Positions 29,204 to 29,252 of a stretch of DNA of 29,252 nt are shown one piece after another. How positions within the stretch are numbered: position 1 is the first letter of the stretch; each line of letters starts with the position of its first letter. The stretch covers positions 1 through 29,252 of the forward strand of contig CAJTZD010000046.1 of the NCBI GenBank assembly GCA_910584235.1, in the 5' to 3' direction. A program made the position numbers and the translations under genes. The notes under the pieces are model-generated. The model was not told the DNA's origin, searched no databases, and saw only the letters and a list, made by a program, of their open reading frames with translations. This DNA is from an uncultured Acetatifactor sp. (GTDB taxonomy: Bacteria; Bacillota; Clostridia; Lachnospirales; Lachnospiraceae).

Positions 29204-29252
29204 CCTGAGTTTGACACCTGAAACAGCAAAAAAGTCCCAGAGGCCTTGAATT

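Noticed and set aside
1..29252. rRNA or tRNA genes
   Set aside because: No GTTCGAAxC-type T arm with matching acceptor stem and no rRNA-like segments were found on either strand by eye.

Overview
The window looks like the chromosome of a Gram-positive anaerobe of the Clostridia, most likely a Lachnospiraceae gut commensal. Pointers are strong AGGAGG-type ribosome sites, meso-diaminopimelate dehydrogenase, a DegV protein, a BlaI-type repressor, a CptIN-like type III toxin-antitoxin remnant and a SleB-type wall hydrolase. Housekeeping genes are GC-rich. They are interrupted by accessory DNA, including a visibly AT-rich island at about 17.7-23.0 kb.

Left edge (1-4.2 kb), accessory: the end of a mobile element (partial gene 1-170 and a winged-helix protein 177-1364, both minus). 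Next are two direct copies (1586-1690 and 4061-4165) of the 3' end of an N-acetylmuramoyl-L-alanine amidase gene. Between them is a two-gene minus-strand operon, a P-loop ATPase plus a DpnII/MboI-like PD-(D/E)XK nuclease, which I read as a candidate defence cassette stacked at an attachment site in the amidase gene.

4.2-14 kb, chromosomal backbone with decayed accessory genes: ddh, a degV gene, blaI with an N-terminally truncated blaR1, the AmmeMemoRadiSam pair (radical SAM amrS and a MEMO1-AMMECR1 fusion, convergent), a MATE exporter and a hipBA pair. Between the AmmeMemoRadiSam genes is a broken type III toxin-antitoxin locus. Its promoter and two 46-nt pseudoknot-forming antitoxin repeats are intact, but the toxin is cut after about 21 codons. 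Small stubs of a MerR regulator and possibly an SGNH esterase also remain.

14.1-25 kb, the main find: a ribosomally synthesised peptide (RiPP) locus. Order on the plus strand: a 677-aa regulator with two HTH regions, tail-to-tail with a 65-aa secreted-peptide-like gene on the minus strand; a hairpin repeat; a papain/BtrH-like protein; an acyl-carrier-like protein; a radical SAM/SPASM enzyme; a 55-aa precursor with nine cysteines; a transcription-attenuating hairpin; a second radical SAM/SPASM enzyme; an ABC exporter without a C39 peptidase domain; and a second BtrH-like gene broken by a one-base slip in a T run. The locus is bracketed by a near-identical 369-bp direct repeat (5' part of the regulator gene) and a 95-bp hairpin repeat. 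At the right end these two repeats meet exactly and are fused to a secreted-protein fragment. The likely logic is that the two radical SAM enzymes cross-link the cysteines, the acyl-carrier/BtrH-like pair adds a further group or trims the peptide, and the ABC protein exports it. The regulator may sense a peptide.

25-29 kb, ordinary backbone: sua5, rpiB, upp, a coiled-coil SleB-type wall hydrolase, a DUF402 protein on the minus strand and a promoter reading out of the window.
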